From the NCBI GenBank assembly GCA_039621445.1, contig CP154956.1, forward strand, positions 48,031,291 to 48,095,290: a stretch of 64,000 bases of DNA, in the 5' to 3' direction. The DNA is from Euglena gracilis (taxonomy: Eukaryota > Euglenida > Euglenophyceae > Euglenales). This document shows, piece after piece, positions 1-12,721 of this stretch. A model generated the notes under the pieces. That model was not told the origin of the DNA. It did no database searches and saw only the letters and a list, made by a program, of their open reading frames with translations. Position numbers and translations under genes: made by a program. Position 1 is the first letter of the stretch. Each line of letters opens with the position of its first letter.

Positions 1-3000
1 AGGCATGCGTAACCCAAATCTCTGGACAGGGAATCTATTCAGAAGATTTAACTTTCAACAAGAGCAAAAAAACAACAACAACTAAATAACTCCAAAAAAA
101 TCAGTCAGCTGCCCACATGGGGAGGGGGGTTTCAAACACAAGGATGTCATAAGCAGGTGCAGAATGGGCGTCTTTGGCACCCAGTCGCCCACCCCCACAC
201 CCCCATGGCATCTCAAATAATTTGACCTTCCTAGTACTATTCCTCATTCCCCAGAACTAGTGGGGGAAAAAAACACATTTAATGAAGCCAATGCTCCCCC
301 TTCCGTTTTTGCCACAAAAATTTTTGGGGGAGCATGGTTTCTCAATGTGGCAATCCCAAAAATTGTTGCCTTTTCAGTGCTCCTTACCATCGTATGCTTC
401 AGGTGGAGACAATATTAAAAAAACAAAATACAACGTCAAAATATTTAAAGATATAAAAATATCAATGGCATAAAAAATATACAAAACAAAACAGGATTGC
501 ACCTGGCGACATATGAATTCAAATTCATAGGTCACCTGGACCTGGCGACCTATGAATCAAGTCGCATATCTTAATCCAGAAAGACCCTCCCCGTCACCAG
601 CTTAGTCCTGGAAAATGAATGGCGACACGAGGGTTCTTCCCATTTCCGTGCTGGCCGAGGCCAAAATGTGTCTGTGATTTTCCATGATTTCCGTGAATCC
701 TTTTCAAAAAAAGTCGAAAATCAAATTCCATTCTGCACCAGAGCATGTTTGGGCAGTAATGGGAGCAGATTGTTTCTCCATATTATGGTTAGAGCTCTGG
801 AGATTGCCTGACAATGCGGCATGCCAAAGGAAAAAAGTTGCAACGTTGTTCAAAATTTTGGCTGACACGTGGCACCCGCCTGGCTTGCAATCCAACTGAA
901 TTCATGCCACAGCCTAGACCTTGCCTTGCACCCAAAATGTTTATGATCGCAATAGGTTTCCCAAGAAAAACCAACGAAAAAATCCCTGTTTGCATGCTGA
1001 CACCAATCAGTCTACTCATCAGTTCCTATCCAAATCTGTATGTGGAAATGGAAATTGTTCAAAATGGAGGGAAAAGCGCAAAACAACCTTTTGTCCTTGA
1101 AGTTTTGAAGTTTTTTTTCTTGTTCATTTTTTGTTCAAAAAAGCAAAACATGTGCACATCATCCCATCAAAAAATGAATGAAAAAAAGCAAATCATATGC
1201 AAAAAAAAAGACACAAAAAATTCCCAGAGCCCTCCGCCTCCTCCATGAAATTCCGTGGATTTCCGTGATTTCCATGAAAATGGCCTCCTGCCCATTTCTG
1301 TGATCCTCCGTGAGTTTTCGTGAATTTCCTTTTCAGGAAATCGGAAGATCCCTGCAATACAGGATAATCATCCTCCTCAGGAGATCCGATGAAACAATTC
1401 AATCCAGCTGGTTTTGTTTGCCATTTTTCGAGCACCAGGTGGGTCCAGCCCGGCAGCCAGCTGGGCAACCCCCGACACCCTCCCACCCAGGGGAACTTTC
1501 TTCTGGCCAGCACCTTTTCCTTTTCCCATCCAGCCCACAGGACGCCCTGGAGTCCCGAAGAAAACCCTGCTCAGGAAAAAGCTGGGGAAGTCTAGGGTCT
1601 TACTTTTAACCAGTGGATTACACAATGATAACTTTGGAAAAAGCCCTGAGGTGACTGGAGAAACTGGAACCCCCCTGGGGTGTGGTGCCCTCCGGCTTGA
1701 GAAAATCCCTGGTCTTGAGTCCGGCGGAGGGGCACTTTTTTGAGTCTGACGAAAGACAAAACCGACATACGATGTACCCCAAGTACCCCTTGTATTCAGG
1801 CCACACCAATACTTCACCTGATTGGCATATTTTCCCAACCAAGCATCCTCAGCAAAACAGGAAACATTCAATGCAGACACAGAGAAACACCTGGAGCTCC
1901 TTCTCAGTAAAGACATTTCGATAGAGGGAGTGGTTTATGACAGGTGTGTCTATAAGCACAATGCACCCCGCCCGGTCTGGCTCCAAAAAGCTGAAATGCA
2001 TTGCCAAATGAGCACCCTAAGAGAGAAGGATGGCAACAGAAGGTGATCCTATGAATGCTTGTTAATTACAAACCCCGTGCAAACAACCCCTATATGCAGA
2101 ATTTGATGTCAGAGAGGATGTTCATGAGGAGGCCATTCAGGGTGGGTGAAAGGACCATAACTGCCAAAAAAAAATTGTGCTCTGGTGGAGTGGGAAGCTC
2201 AATCCTGGGCAGGAGACCCAATTTATAAACTTGGAGAGGGAAAATTTTTGCAGAGTTGACCAGTGAGCCACCATCCCCAGCCAATTGGTCACCTATTCAG
2301 TCGAGACATGCGTCCTTTTGAGCCAAATGAACTTCAATATAGGTGGAAATGAGGTTGGTGCTTTCGATATAGTTAAAAAAAAATGTAAAAAAAAAGGTTT
2401 CAACATCTTCATTAAAAATTCAAAATTTCCACTTCCCTTGAAAATTGTCCTTTTAAATTTTAAGATTGGCAAAAAATTTCATGGGAATCCATAAAATTTT
2501 GCTATTTGAAATTTTTCCTATCATCACAATGGCAAACTCCCCCAAAATAACGCCATACCTTCTAGTGATGCAAACATTTTGACCTTCTTCACAAAATTTC
2601 TTTTGTTTATTTTTTGAAAAAAATATACTTACTAAAAAACAAATAGCATGATGATACAAATGATACATGATGCATGATGCAAATACACTAGATAAAGAAA
2701 AACAAAAATCCCTTTTTTTCACAACCAATGATAATTCCAATAGAAAAAAATGAGACATACAAGACTTTGTCCATGAACTTTGTCCATGGACAAAATTCCC
2801 TTGAATAACAATTCCCTTAGGGGCTGGGCTGGGTCAATGTTGAAAACTGCGGACCCCTCACCCAAAAAAGGATGCAACATGAAATTCAGACATCACGCTG
2901 CCTACCACCCCCCTGGCTCATTGGCCCCAACAGGCCGGGGGACCAACTTCAGGGGGGGGAGCTTCATGACAACGAGACTGACATGAGGTTGACATGAGCA

Positions 3001-4978
3001 ACGATGCTTCAAAAAGTTTTTGTTGGTTGTCTTATTTCAAAAAAAAAAAAAAAACTCAACCCTCCTTGATGAGATGGATGGAAGCTTTGATTTCTTTGAA
3101 ACAAAACCATTGAACATATCCCAGTGCCACAACTACAAAACATTGGGGTCCAAAAATCATCTCTTGTGCTTCTTACTCAGAAAAAACATGGAAATAAAAA
3201 AAATGTCGTCTGCACACGTGCTTTGGAAAAGGCTCCAGGACAAACAAATATGACTTCCTGAAGAAATGCACCATCCATACCCAAGAATGTGCAACAAAAT
3301 GGGCGAAGCTCACAAGCTCATCATCAAGGCGTTGAGTGAGAATTGCTGAGGCAGCTTTGCAACTGGATGGATTTGAAGAGGATGCACATAAAGATCCACC
3401 TTTCCACTGTGGCAAAGAAACAAAACAACCATTCAGGTCAAGCAGTCATTTTTTTTATGTTGTTTCAGAGGCACATGGCATGCAGGGGGGGGGCAGATAG
3501 GAAAGCTCCGGGGGGAGCAATGAACAATTACTTCTCAAATCTATTGCAACGACTTACAAATACGCCTTATAAAACTGCAGCCGAAGATTCACTTAGAGAC
3601 CCCCATGGGGTACTTTTCCTGGGTCACCACCTTTTTGAAATTGCGCCTAACTTCCCAGAGTTGAAAAAATCACCAAAAATAAAACAAACACCCTGCCGGA
3701 CTCAGGACAAATCAGCAGGGGGGGTATCATGCTCTAGATTGGAGTCCCTCCCCGTCTTGAACCATGTCAGCAGTCCCTGATGATTCTTTGCCTTGTCACC
3801 AAAACCATTTATTGCTTCATTTGTACCGTGAAGCTAGTTTAGGACCCATTTCCACACCCACAATTCTTTAAAATTTTTGAAGATGGCATTGGAACCCTCT
3901 GTGAATGCACTCCTTTCTGATACATCTCCTTTCTGATCATTCTTCTGAAAATTGTGCAAGGCTTCATGCTCCGCTTTTTGACACTTGATGCTTGTTCACA
4001 GTTGGCGGCCAGAACATGGGTGATTTGGATGTGTCACTTCTTTTGCAAGGTGCATACTTTTTGATGGGGAACCAGAAAAGATTGCCATGCACAACCGCAA
4101 GCTGGCTGGCTGAATGGGCTTCTAAGATATTGGTTGCGGGAATTTGTGATTTGTGAAATCTACGAGGGTCATCAGTTTCTTGGTGTTGGTTTTTTCAAAA
4201 AAAAACACACACGCAAAGAGCAAAAAAAAGTTTTGTCTTAAAATTTTTTCTTATGTCTGCCCCATCTTGATCAAAGCTTCTTCCACCATGCCATGAAGAG
4301 AGGGAAGAGAGGTGGGTGAGCACACTTCCATTGCGCTAAGCATTGTCTTAATGGGCAAAAGATGATGGTTCCCACAAAGACCAATAAGTGGAGGTTCAAT
4401 GGATGATGGGATGCCTGTACATTTTTTAATTGAAATATTTTGCCTCAAGGCTGACATAGAGAAGCCTCTCCTCCAAAACGTAGGCATTTTGTGTGTCATC
4501 CTCATTCTCAAACAAAAAATCCCTGCAACAAAAGAAATTGAGAAATCCAGCCTTGTATTTTCCCAGGGCGCAGTTTCGGTATTATCCCAAACCATAAGAC
4601 GCCTCATTAATTAATTGATGGGGGGTGCCGAGGGGGTCCTTCCAACTTGAACGAAAAATTCTCATAAAGCTCATAAAGCAAAAACCTCCCAACGTTAGCG
4701 CCAAAATGTCCATCAAATATGTCCCAAAACACTTGTGGATCACTTGAGAAATGTAATTGTTTCGGGTGCAAAATTGGCCTTGGTCTGAAAATTGAGAAGA
4801 TTTGGCCCTCCCTTGGCCTGTTGGTGCCTTTGGCACCAACAAAAATTGCGAAAATCACTATGGGTTGGCATACTGTGCGAAGGAGGAACCCCCCACGGGC
4901 CACGAGGTGGGGGTCCACACTAGCCAAATTTGGCTAGGCAATCGACCCGCCCCCTTCGTAAGCAGAAACCTGCTTTGT
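1..4978. other. Unrecognised sequence, no supported gene
   Basis: I see no coding region with a recognisable domain. The open frames are short, low-complexity and overlap on both strands. Small structures include near-inverted copies of GCGACATATGAAT and GCGACCTATGAAT around 505-560, and scattered TTTCCGTGATTTCC motifs near 640-700 and 1245-1330. Poly-A/T stretches are frequent. The end of this stretch (4620-4640) carries a GTGCCGAGGGGGTCC motif that recurs in the G/C-run elements downstream. Confidence 0.5.
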
Positions 4979-5215
4979 GGAGGTTCGGCACGTCTGACGA
5001 GAACCCTCGGCCACCAGGGGGGGTCCCCATTTTGCCGTGCCGAGGGGGTCCGTTCCCCGGGAAGGGGGGGTCCACCATGGCGGACAGCCGGAATTTCCCA
5101 AAGGAAAACTCATTGGTTCGGCATGCCGTGCCGAGGGGGTCGGCTGACCGGGGGGGGGTCCCCATTTTGCCGTGCCGAGGGGGTCCGACCACCAGGGGGG
5201 GGGGGTGGCTGCAAA
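4979..5215. mobile_element. G/C-run element, GGAGGTTCGGCA family, diverged copy
   Basis: The left end GGAGGTTCGGCACG and the following GACGAGAACCCTCGGCCACC match, in inverse orientation, the complete copy at 19198-19451. The interior repeats the module CCCCATTTTGCCGTGCCGAG followed by a G run and GTCC. The right end is degraded (GCAAACCTC), so no TSD can be read. It is non-coding. Confidence 0.6.
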
Positions 5216-5538
5216 CCTCTTGCGCAGAAAGGTCAAATGATATTAACTTTGCCCTTCCAATTGCAAATTTTCTGAAGACTTGGAACAACAATATCAAGCC
5301 CTACGATCTTTTTTTAACAACGCCGATGTAAAATTATCCCCCGTATACATACTGGTTATAACTATAACAATGAACAGAGAGGCCCGAAAACCTGCCCTGT
5401 ATTTTGTTGACATGCTGTTCACGATCTCATGCCCTTTAAATCATGAACAGCATGTTCATGTTTTTCAGGGTGATATTTGGACCCCCAAAATAACGCCATG
5501 TGAATTGTGAACCGCCTGGTTACAATTATTAGGGCGTT
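5216..5538. other. Intervening sequence with a short hairpin
   Basis: No gene is supported. A short inverted repeat (ACATGCTGTTCA and TGAACAGCATGT) lies around 5409-5455. Confidence 0.35.
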
Positions 5539-5741
5539 ACCCTCACCTCCCCCCAAAGTGGTCAATTTTTGGGCAACTTTTGGTGTACCCCCCAAAGTGG
5601 CGGCCGCTTTCTTTTTGGCGCCAAAGGCGCCGAAGGCCAGAGTTTGCCCCCCCCCCCTCAAAGTGTCCCCCCACCCAGAGTGGCCGTTTTGGGGTCCCAC
5701 GGCGCCCGGAGGGTGGCCACTTTGAGGGGGGGGGTGAGGGC
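5539..5741. mobile_element. G/C-run inverted-repeat element (CCCTCACC...CAAAGTGG)
   Basis: The left end reads TACCCTCACCTCCCCCC then AAAGTGG. The right end reads CCACTTTGA then a G run and GGTGAGGGCA, so the termini are inverted repeats of about 24 bp. The roughly 200-bp interior is GC-rich and contains a GGCGCC palindrome. CCCTCACC ends recur in the elements near 14400, 27500, 62830 and 63210. No TSD could be fixed. Confidence 0.6.
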
Positions 5742-7180
5742 ATTTTGGGGTGTACAAATGACGCCGTGATGATAATTGTGAGCAGAAACCGTTTCTATTT
5801 AAACACCAGGGAAGCATCCAGAATTAAATTGGCGTTTGGGCCACCGCGGGTTCCAAAACCCGGCGTCTTAGACGGCCAGGAATGCACTTCTCTTGTTAGG
5901 TCACAAATTCTGGTAGTTTTAGTGAAAATGCGCATCTGCGCATTCCAAAAGCGGAGGGCGCAGGTGCGCATTCCAAATGGTTTGATGCCTGTTCCAAAAT
6001 GGGTGTAAACACCACAAGAATGAGCTGTTTGGATTAAACAAGGGACCACCCCCTTGTTTTCTTCTTCAACCACGTATCATGCGGTTCAGTTTCATGGCGA
6101 GTGGTACAGTACAGCGTGGCTGGACACACTTGGCACACTCCACACGACACGCGGAACATGGGTGACACAGGCCAAGTGCCACCTTGTGTTCACTGATGTG
6201 TGCTGATTGATGGCTCCTGGGGGCAGGGCCTGGTGATCCAGGGATGAGCATGGCGACTCCTTGCAGCCATGGAGACACAGCCCTCCCAAGGTCAAAAACA
6301 ATAGGGGTGTTACTTAGTGTCAAAGCCGAAGAATGCACCTGCACATCTTTGGATTATTTTGGTTCATCTCCCCCTCACACACCCATGTTCTGCAAGCCCG
6401 AAACCGCATCAAAGTTGTGCACAACTCGGATTGAAAGCAGACAAACACAGGCCATACCCAGTGCGTCCTTCAACGTCAATGCACGTGTGTGCATTCCCCC
6501 TTCCCACAGTCCACCCTGGGAAACAAACGTACAGCGGCATGGAAAACTCGGCGACGGCAGGTGCAGACGAAATCGTGCAAGGCACGAATTTGTGTCCTTC
6601 AGTGACAGGGGAACTGCACCCCCACGCAGGTCAAGTCATCGAGTAAATAAGAATGCGCACCTGCATAATCCACTTCACCCGCTGCAGTCCAGTGCCCAGC
6701 CCAGCCTATGCTGCTCTTGTGAACGTGTAGGACACACCACCATGCACATGCAACCGTCCGACACCCAGCGGAGGTGATGGGCCGGCTGCTGCCAGCGTTG
6801 TCCGAAGTGCGTGCATGGCAGCACACAGCCAATGGGTGCCTTGAACAACCTTACGTTGGGCTGCGGTGCACGGTGCAAGAATCACTAAGCCCCACAATAA
6901 CGGTCAACAAGGGGATTGTGTCTGGTTCCACACACACGGTGCTCACAGGTTTGCACCTCGAGAGCGAAACACGCCCATCGCCACCTTTGGCATCATTCCC
7001 AAAAACGGTCTGTATGCACATGTTACCCCCCCCTTATTGCCCCCCCTTGTTGTCCCTGGCCATTTTCCGCGAGGATTTTTTTCTTTTTTCTCTTTTTCTT
7101 TGTTTGCAGCCATACGTTCTTTCTCTTTTTTTTTGCAGCCATGGCTCCCAAAATGTGCCAAACGACGCTGTCTTTCAAGC
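5742..7180. other. Unrecognised sequence
   Basis: No supported gene. The motif AGGTGCGCATTCC and its inverse recur around 5930-5980 and 6650, and again near 28850-28900 and 31600. A pyrimidine-rich stretch at 7030-7140 resembles a polypyrimidine tract, but no exon with recognisable content follows. Confidence 0.35.
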
Positions 7181-7269
7181 CGGTCGCTGTCTTCCCCAAC
7201 AGCCGGCGTGAGGGATCGCCATTTCCCGCCATTTCCCCCCCTCCCCCCCCCCTATTCGGACCCCCTCGC

Positions 7270-8698
7270 CACGGCGTCCTGGGGGGTACCAGAGTTGTGA
7301 AATTAGGATTTCCCAGTGACAGAAAATAAGAGCTCCAGGCGGCATGGCTGAATTTGGTGGTGATCGCCAGACGTCTGATGAAAAGAGCTTTCGATTGAGG
7401 GGTGACTTTGTAACTGGACGATTGACACAGCCAGAAACACCCTTGCGATCGCCGGAATTTCGTGAAATGCAAAGTGGCGTGATATTGCAGATTCGTGGTC
7501 GGAGATTGGTCCTGGGACCCCTCAGGTGGACGATTCGAAGAGAAAAAACGTTTCTGTAATTCCAAAAATCACTAAAAATTACCACAAATTTCCACTCAGA
7601 TTCTGGCCGATCGGATGATCGCGAGCGTATCTCGGGCTGCGTGCAACGTCAGGGTACCAAGTTACCCCTCGATCGAAAGCTCTTTTCAACAGACGACCAG
7701 CAGTGCTCATCAGATCTTTCCACACCGCACGGTACTCTATTTCCAAAATATATGGGCCAATTTTCACCAAATTTGGACATCCACCCTATTAGTCCCCAAA
7801 TGACAAAATTAATTTTCCTAGATGGTTGAAACCGTGTCTGGGGGCTCCGGTTTCATGCCCGAACCGGCGTCTGGGACGCCGGTTCGGGCGGGAAATTTCT
7901 GCGCCGAACCGGCGTCCCAGACGCCGGTTCGGGCGTGAAACCGGCGTCTGGGGGACCCAAAATAAAAAGTGCCAAAAACTGTACAAAAGGGTTTGTAGAC
8001 AGGTGGCAATCATATTTGAGCAGTTTTTGGGTGGTCTTGGGCGAGAAATTGGGGGGTTTTTGAGGAAAAATTTCCTTTTGGCCAATTTTGGAGAATTTCT
8101 GAAGTAGAATACCACGCAGCATGGCAGAAATCTAAGGCCATCTGCTGAAAGCCCTTGAGAAGAGCTTTCGATCGATGGGCGACATGGCAGCTGAAAAGTG
8201 GAATTTCAGATATGCAAATGGGGTCCGGAAAATGACGAAAAATGCGATCGCTGATTTTGAGAGCGCTTTGCAATCTGGCTGAGTTCTGTGGGTTCCAAGC
8301 AAAAGGTGTTGGCGAGACCTTTCGTTTGATATGCAATATGCAACCTGAGCTGTGGGATTTGACAAATTAGGATGTCAAATTTTGGAATACACGATCGCTG
8401 AAAATAAGCGCTGCGTGCATTATGGCCGAATCCTGTGGCCATCTGTCAAAAGCCCTTGAGAAGAGCTTTCGATTGATGGGTAACATGGCTTCAGAAGTGT
8501 GGAATCTGCCATTTTTGACCGGCGGCCCATTTGGGCCAAAGTCGCCCAACACTGCCCCAAACATGGGGATTTTGGGCGAAATTGGCCGTGATTCCTCAGC
8601 CGCCGGTTTGGGCGTGAAACCGGAGCCCCCTAGCCACAGTTTCAAAAACTGTGTCCCAGAACGTGAAACCTCTGCCTCGGACGCCGGTTCGGGCTACC
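7270..8698. repeat. Dispersed repeat family with AGAGCTTTCGATCGA marker
   Basis: Diverged modules of about 250 bp each carry AAAAGAGCTTTCGATCGA or a close variant. Module A (7270-7555) is repeated in the same orientation at 15540-15790. Module B (7580-7800) is repeated inverted at 15250-15475. Another part (8100-8520) is repeated inverted at 19500-19920. Between modules lie palindromes built from ACGCCGGTTCGGGCG and CGAACCGGCGTC (7862-7960). No protein-coding signal is seen. Confidence 0.75.
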
Positions 8699-8707
8699 GC
8701 CCGAACC
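8699..8707. repeat. 9-bp target-site duplication, left copy
   Basis: GCCCGAACC here and GCCCAAACC at 9116-9124 flank the 408-bp insertion, with one mismatch. Confidence 0.65.
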
Positions 8708-9115
8708 ATAGTGGGCCGGCCTGTTTTTTTGACGTTGTTTTTTTTGTTTTTTTAATTCTAACAATGCTTTTTTTTAAAAAAACAAAAAAAAAACGCCAAC
8801 TAGGTTTAGCATATGGAAAATTTTTTGAATGAACATTTTCAATCATTTTGGCAACTTCTAGGTAATTTCTACCAAAAACTTCCTTCCACAAAAATGAAAA
8901 ACAGTCATAAAATTCCATTTTTGTTGCATTTTGGGATGTTTTGACCATTTTTGGCAGTTTTTGAACTGAGTAGGATTCAAAGTATGGTTTGGGAGTTTCA
9001 TAACGAGTTTTTTCAATGAAATTTTCCTTTTGTTTTTTTTATGTTTTTTTACTGTTTTTTTTAAAAAAAAACACGTTTTGTTTTTTTTAAAAAAAAACAA
9101 AAAATGCCCACTATG
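8708..9115. mobile_element. AT-rich Mutator-like non-autonomous element, copy 1
   Basis: A 408-bp insertion has imperfect terminal inverted repeats (CATAGTGGGC) and 9-bp TSDs, which is the TSD size of Mutator-like elements. Its interior has blocks of T or A runs and shares the segment AATTTTTTGAATG...TTTTCAATCATTTT with the copy at 39874-40284. It is non-coding and inserted into the dispersed repeat family. Confidence 0.75.
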
Positions 9116-9124
9116 GCCCAAACC

Positions 9125-9767
9125 GGCGTCCCAGGCATAGGTTTCACGCCCGAACCGGCGTCTGGAACACAGTTCTCGATGTAGAAACCGTGTGTTGGGG
9201 CTCTGGATTCACGCCCAAACCGGCGTTCAGGACGCCGGTTCGGCGCAGAATTTTCTGTGTCGAACCGGCGTCCCAGACGCCGGTTCAGGCGGGAAGACGG
9301 CGTCAAGGTGACCCAAAAAGTGTCCAAAATGGTTTTTAGATATGTGGCAATCACATCTGAGCAGTTTTGGGGGGGTATTTGGCCAGAAATTGGGGTATTT
9401 CGTGCAACAATTTCCATTTGGTCAAATTTGGGGAATGTCTGAAATAGAATACCATGCAGCAGGGCTGAAATCTAAGGCCATCTGCTGAAAGCCCTCGAGA
9501 AGGGCTATCGATCAAGGGGCAACATGGCAGGTGAACAGTGGATTTTGGAATTTGCTAAAAGGGTCGGAACATGCGATCGGCGATTTTCAGGGCGCTGTGC
9601 AGTGTGGCTGAATTCTGAGGGTACCAAATGAAAGCTCATGGGGAGAGCTTTCGATTGATATGCTGTATGGCACCTGAGGTGTGGGATTTCACAAATTAGG
9701 ATGTCAAATTTTGGAATACAGGATCGATGAAAATAAGTGCTGTGTGCATTATTGCTGAATCCTGTGG
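9125..9767. repeat. Dispersed repeat family, continuation
   Basis: This continues the 7270-8698 family, again with the palindrome ACGCCGGTTCGG and GCTATCGATCAAGGGG-type modules. It is cut at 9767 and resumes at 14551 after the hAT-like insertion. Confidence 0.65.
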
Positions 9768-9775
9768 CAGGGTTG

Positions 9776-9852
9776 CATATAGGTATAGGTTTGGCAAAAG
9801 ACCTATACCTATATGTCGACAACCTATACCTATACCTATACCTATATGTCAC
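9776..9852. repeat. CCTATA hexanucleotide microsatellite
   Basis: About seven imperfect copies of CCTATA or its complement lie just inside the left end of the hAT-like element. A similar block occurs at 12352-12415. Confidence 0.8.
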
Positions 9853-9952
9853 TTATATGTCCCAAAAAAAATCCCTACCCCATCTCAAAAAAAGCAAGCG
9901 ACAATGATGGCTCTTCTTCCTTGTGATCGGATCACCGACACAAACGACTGAT

Positions 9953-10436
9953 TCTTGTGTCAGAAGTGCCAAAACTATGATCGGACAGGAGAACACCGGC
10001 AGAAAAAAGATGGTGAAAATAAAAATGGCAAATTCAGCCAAATCTTGGGCAACAGGTAGTTTGCTTTGCCAATACAAAATTGGGTCAACGGTAAAAATAA
10101 TATCGTCACAAAAGGGGTTCATTCCGAGAGTGTGATCTTGGGGTGCAAGTCCGTTCTCCATTGAAATTCCAGCGTGAAAGAGAGTTTGTACTTTTTTTGC
10201 AAAGGGATTTGCACCCCAACTACAAATTCAGCTGGTTTCGAAAACTCAGATTCAAAACACGTTTGGCCTCGGTCAAACGATCAAAAGGCCACAAGGAAAC
10301 ATCTCGATTGTATGCATCTGCACTCTTCGGTTTTTTCAACTACCACCCCACCAACGACCTGAAAACCCCCTGGGGGTGTCATATATGGGGGGGTGTCACT
10401 TATGTGGGGACCCCAGAAAAGCAAGGCAAACCCCTT
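9953..10436. other. Unrecognised interior of hAT-like element
   Basis: No domain is recognisable in any frame. A polypyrimidine-like run and short open frames are present, but nothing supports a gene. Confidence 0.35.
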
Positions 10437-10792
10437 GGAGGCTAGGCGCGCCGCTCGGGGGGGGGGGTCCGGGACCCCCCCTCCCCCCCCCCCTGTGCGG
10501 CCCCTGCGCGGCCGCTCGCCCCCCCCCTCCCCCCACTGTGCCAAGCATAGCCAAGAAAAAAAAATTGTGAAAAAATTGCGACTTTTTTGAGGCCCAAAAA
10601 TGACCAAAAATGACCATTTTCGGACATAAAATGGCAAATTTGGGGGCCGCGCGCTCCGCGCGCAGCCAAAAAAGCACTTTTTTGGTCAAAAATGGCCCAA
10701 AAATGGCAAAAAATGATCACTTTTTGAACCCGAAAATCACCGATTTTAGGATGCGCGCCGCCCGCGCGGCCGCCCTCGGGCGCCTAGCCTCC
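10437..10792. mobile_element. G/C-run element, GGAGGCTAGGC family, copy 1
   Basis: The ends GGAGGCTAGGCGCGCC and GGGCGCCTAGCCTCC are inverted repeats. The interior carries long C runs, GCGCGGCCGC blocks and a low-complexity CAAAAATGGC region. It is non-coding. The flanking triplets (CTT and ATC) do not match, so no TSD is claimed. Confidence 0.7.
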
Positions 10793-11464
10793 ATCAGTGC
10801 ACAGAGGCCAGCTGTGGGGTGGAGAGACAATTGTCCACGATGAGGTTAACCTACGGTGCGCAGGGCCCCCTTCAAAGTGTGGCCGCTTCTCCCCCCCCCC
10901 CCCGTCCGGGCACAGCTCACTTCAGATGATTCCAGGGATCCAAAAAAGACAGCACTCTCATCTGTCCCCCGGCCCTTTTTTCAAACACGTCTTGATGCAA
11001 AAAAAAATTGAATGAGGCTGGAAAAAAAACTCAGTTAATCCCCACGACTGTGATGGAGATGAATGCTCCAAACCGGCGATGCAACAGGAAAGGGATTGCA
11101 TGGTCAAAGAGGTACTGAACAGCTCTCTCCTTTTTGTTACGCATCCTTTCTTTTGGGTCTGACACAGGCATTTTTTGAGATATAAATGGGCGCATGGGTG
11201 AATTTGATATGGGAAAACGGGCTGAAAAAAATTGTATTGATTTTTCCAACACTTTTTCCCCCTGAAAATTGCCGTCCCGACCTGAAAGCGACTTTTTCAC
11301 ATTTTTCGGCTTGGAGGAAGACATAGTTTCTTCGGAATGGAAGACATGAAGCTGCAAAGAAGGTTGGGTGATAAAGCATCCAATAAAAACACGGGCAAAC
11401 AATTCCTTGCAATGTCGTTCATACTTCCCCCCCAAAAAATTGTTTTTGGTCACGACATACCATG
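10793..11464. other. Unrecognised interior of hAT-like element
   Basis: No gene is supported. A minus-strand frame at 11031-11453 has no recognisable domain. Confidence 0.3.
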
Positions 11465-12290
11465 CCCCCCCCTTACTGTTCCCGTCCCGTGGCCCCCTTT
11501 TGGGTCCATGGGAACAGTGGGGGGGGGAACAGTAAGGGGGGGGGGACGAGCTCCCCCCCCCCTACTGTTCCCATGGGCCATGAACCAACCAACCAAGTTA
11601 GACCCAAAAGGCCACCTAAAATGCCAAAATGAAGCTTTTTTGGTTTACATGGCACCTCCACAACATCCATTTTGGCATTCGGCTGGATTTTGGTGGGATG
11701 GAAAGCGCCAAAAACCGACCAAAAAAACTCCCTTTTTTGCCTTGTGTTCCAAGGATCCTTTACAAAAAGTGCTATGACACTGTACTGTTCCCGTCCCCCA
11801 GGGGGGGGGGGAATGCAACTTGGCCCTTCAAATTATGCAAGTCAAAAAAATGCAAAAAAATGCAAAAAAATGCAAAAAATGCAAAAAAATGCAACTTGCA
11901 TGAAAACCTTGAGAAAAAGCTGGAATATGACAGAGCTTTGCTGCCTAAAATCAAAAAAAATTTCCAGGGCAAAATATTTTATGCAAAAAAACACAAAAAA
12001 ATGCAAAAAAATCCAAACATATGCCAACCAACTACAAACATTTTTTCAAGGGCAAAATATTCCATGTAAAAAATACAAAAAAATGCAAAAAAATCCAAAC
12101 ATACGGCAACCAACTACAAAAAATTTTTCTAGGGCAAAATATTTTTTGCAAAAAAATGCAAAAAAATGCAAAAAAATGCAAATTTCGGGAAAACCTGATT
12201 ATGCAAAAAAAAATGCAAATTATGCAAGTTGCATTTCCCCCCCCCCTGCCGTCCCCCCAATGGGAACAGTAAGGGGGGGGGATAGTAAAG
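11465..12290. mobile_element. Cluster of G/C-run elements with TGCAAAAAAA array
   Basis: The motif TTACTGTTCCC next to C runs marks several ends (11472, 11560, 11778 and inverted near 12260). An inner unit starts at about 11778 (ACTGTTCCCGTCCCCC, G run, AATGCAACTTG). It ends at about 12272 with the inverse (CAAGTTGCATTT, C run, GGGAACAGTAA). Between them (11835-12240) are many ATGCAAAAAA units with three copies of a TTC-AGGGCAAAATATT segment. It is non-coding. Confidence 0.55.
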
Positions 12291-12417
12291 GGGGGGGGTG
12301 TTGCCATCTGCCCCTCATCTTTCGAAGATCCAATCGGGCATGGCATTGCAGATATAGGAGATATAGGAGGTGGAAAAACCTATACCTATACCTATAACTA
12401 TACCTTTATCTCCTATA

Positions 12418-12721
12418 ACGTGACCCCCCTTGCCCCCCCCCCCCCAATTGGCCAGAGCCCAGGTGGCCAATTAGGGGGGGGTTACTCATTTCAAGGGAAA
12501 ACGCCTTTATTCGGGTGTTTACGGGGGTTCGCGACTATGAAGGATGGGGTCCAGGGGCCAATTAGGGGGCGGGGTTAGGGGTAACCCCCCCTAATTGTCC
12601 CCCCCCCCTACCCTCACCCCCCCCTATTTGCCCCCCCCCCCTAATTGGCTAATTGGGGGTCCCGTTGGACGGTCCATTAGCCAATTAGGGGGGGGCAGGC
12701 TTATTGGCCATTGGCCGGGGT
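12418..12721. mobile_element. Cluster of C-run elements with AATTGGC motifs
   Basis: It starts AACGTGACCCCCC and continues with alternating C or G runs and AATTGGCTAATTGGGG or GCCAATTAGGGGGG. These modules also occur at 14382-14525, 27412-27592 and 62834-63212. It looks like nested or decayed inverted-repeat elements, and I could not separate individual boundaries. Confidence 0.45.

Noticed and set aside
6060-7150. Overlapping long plus and minus frames as genes
   Set aside because: No domains, no splice support, and comparable openness in several frames.
9776-9852. CCTATA repeats as telomere-like sequence
   Set aside because: Only about seven imperfect units inside a transposon end.
10437-10792. 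Proline- and glycine-rich open frames
   Set aside because: Translations of C and G runs within a non-coding inverted-repeat element.
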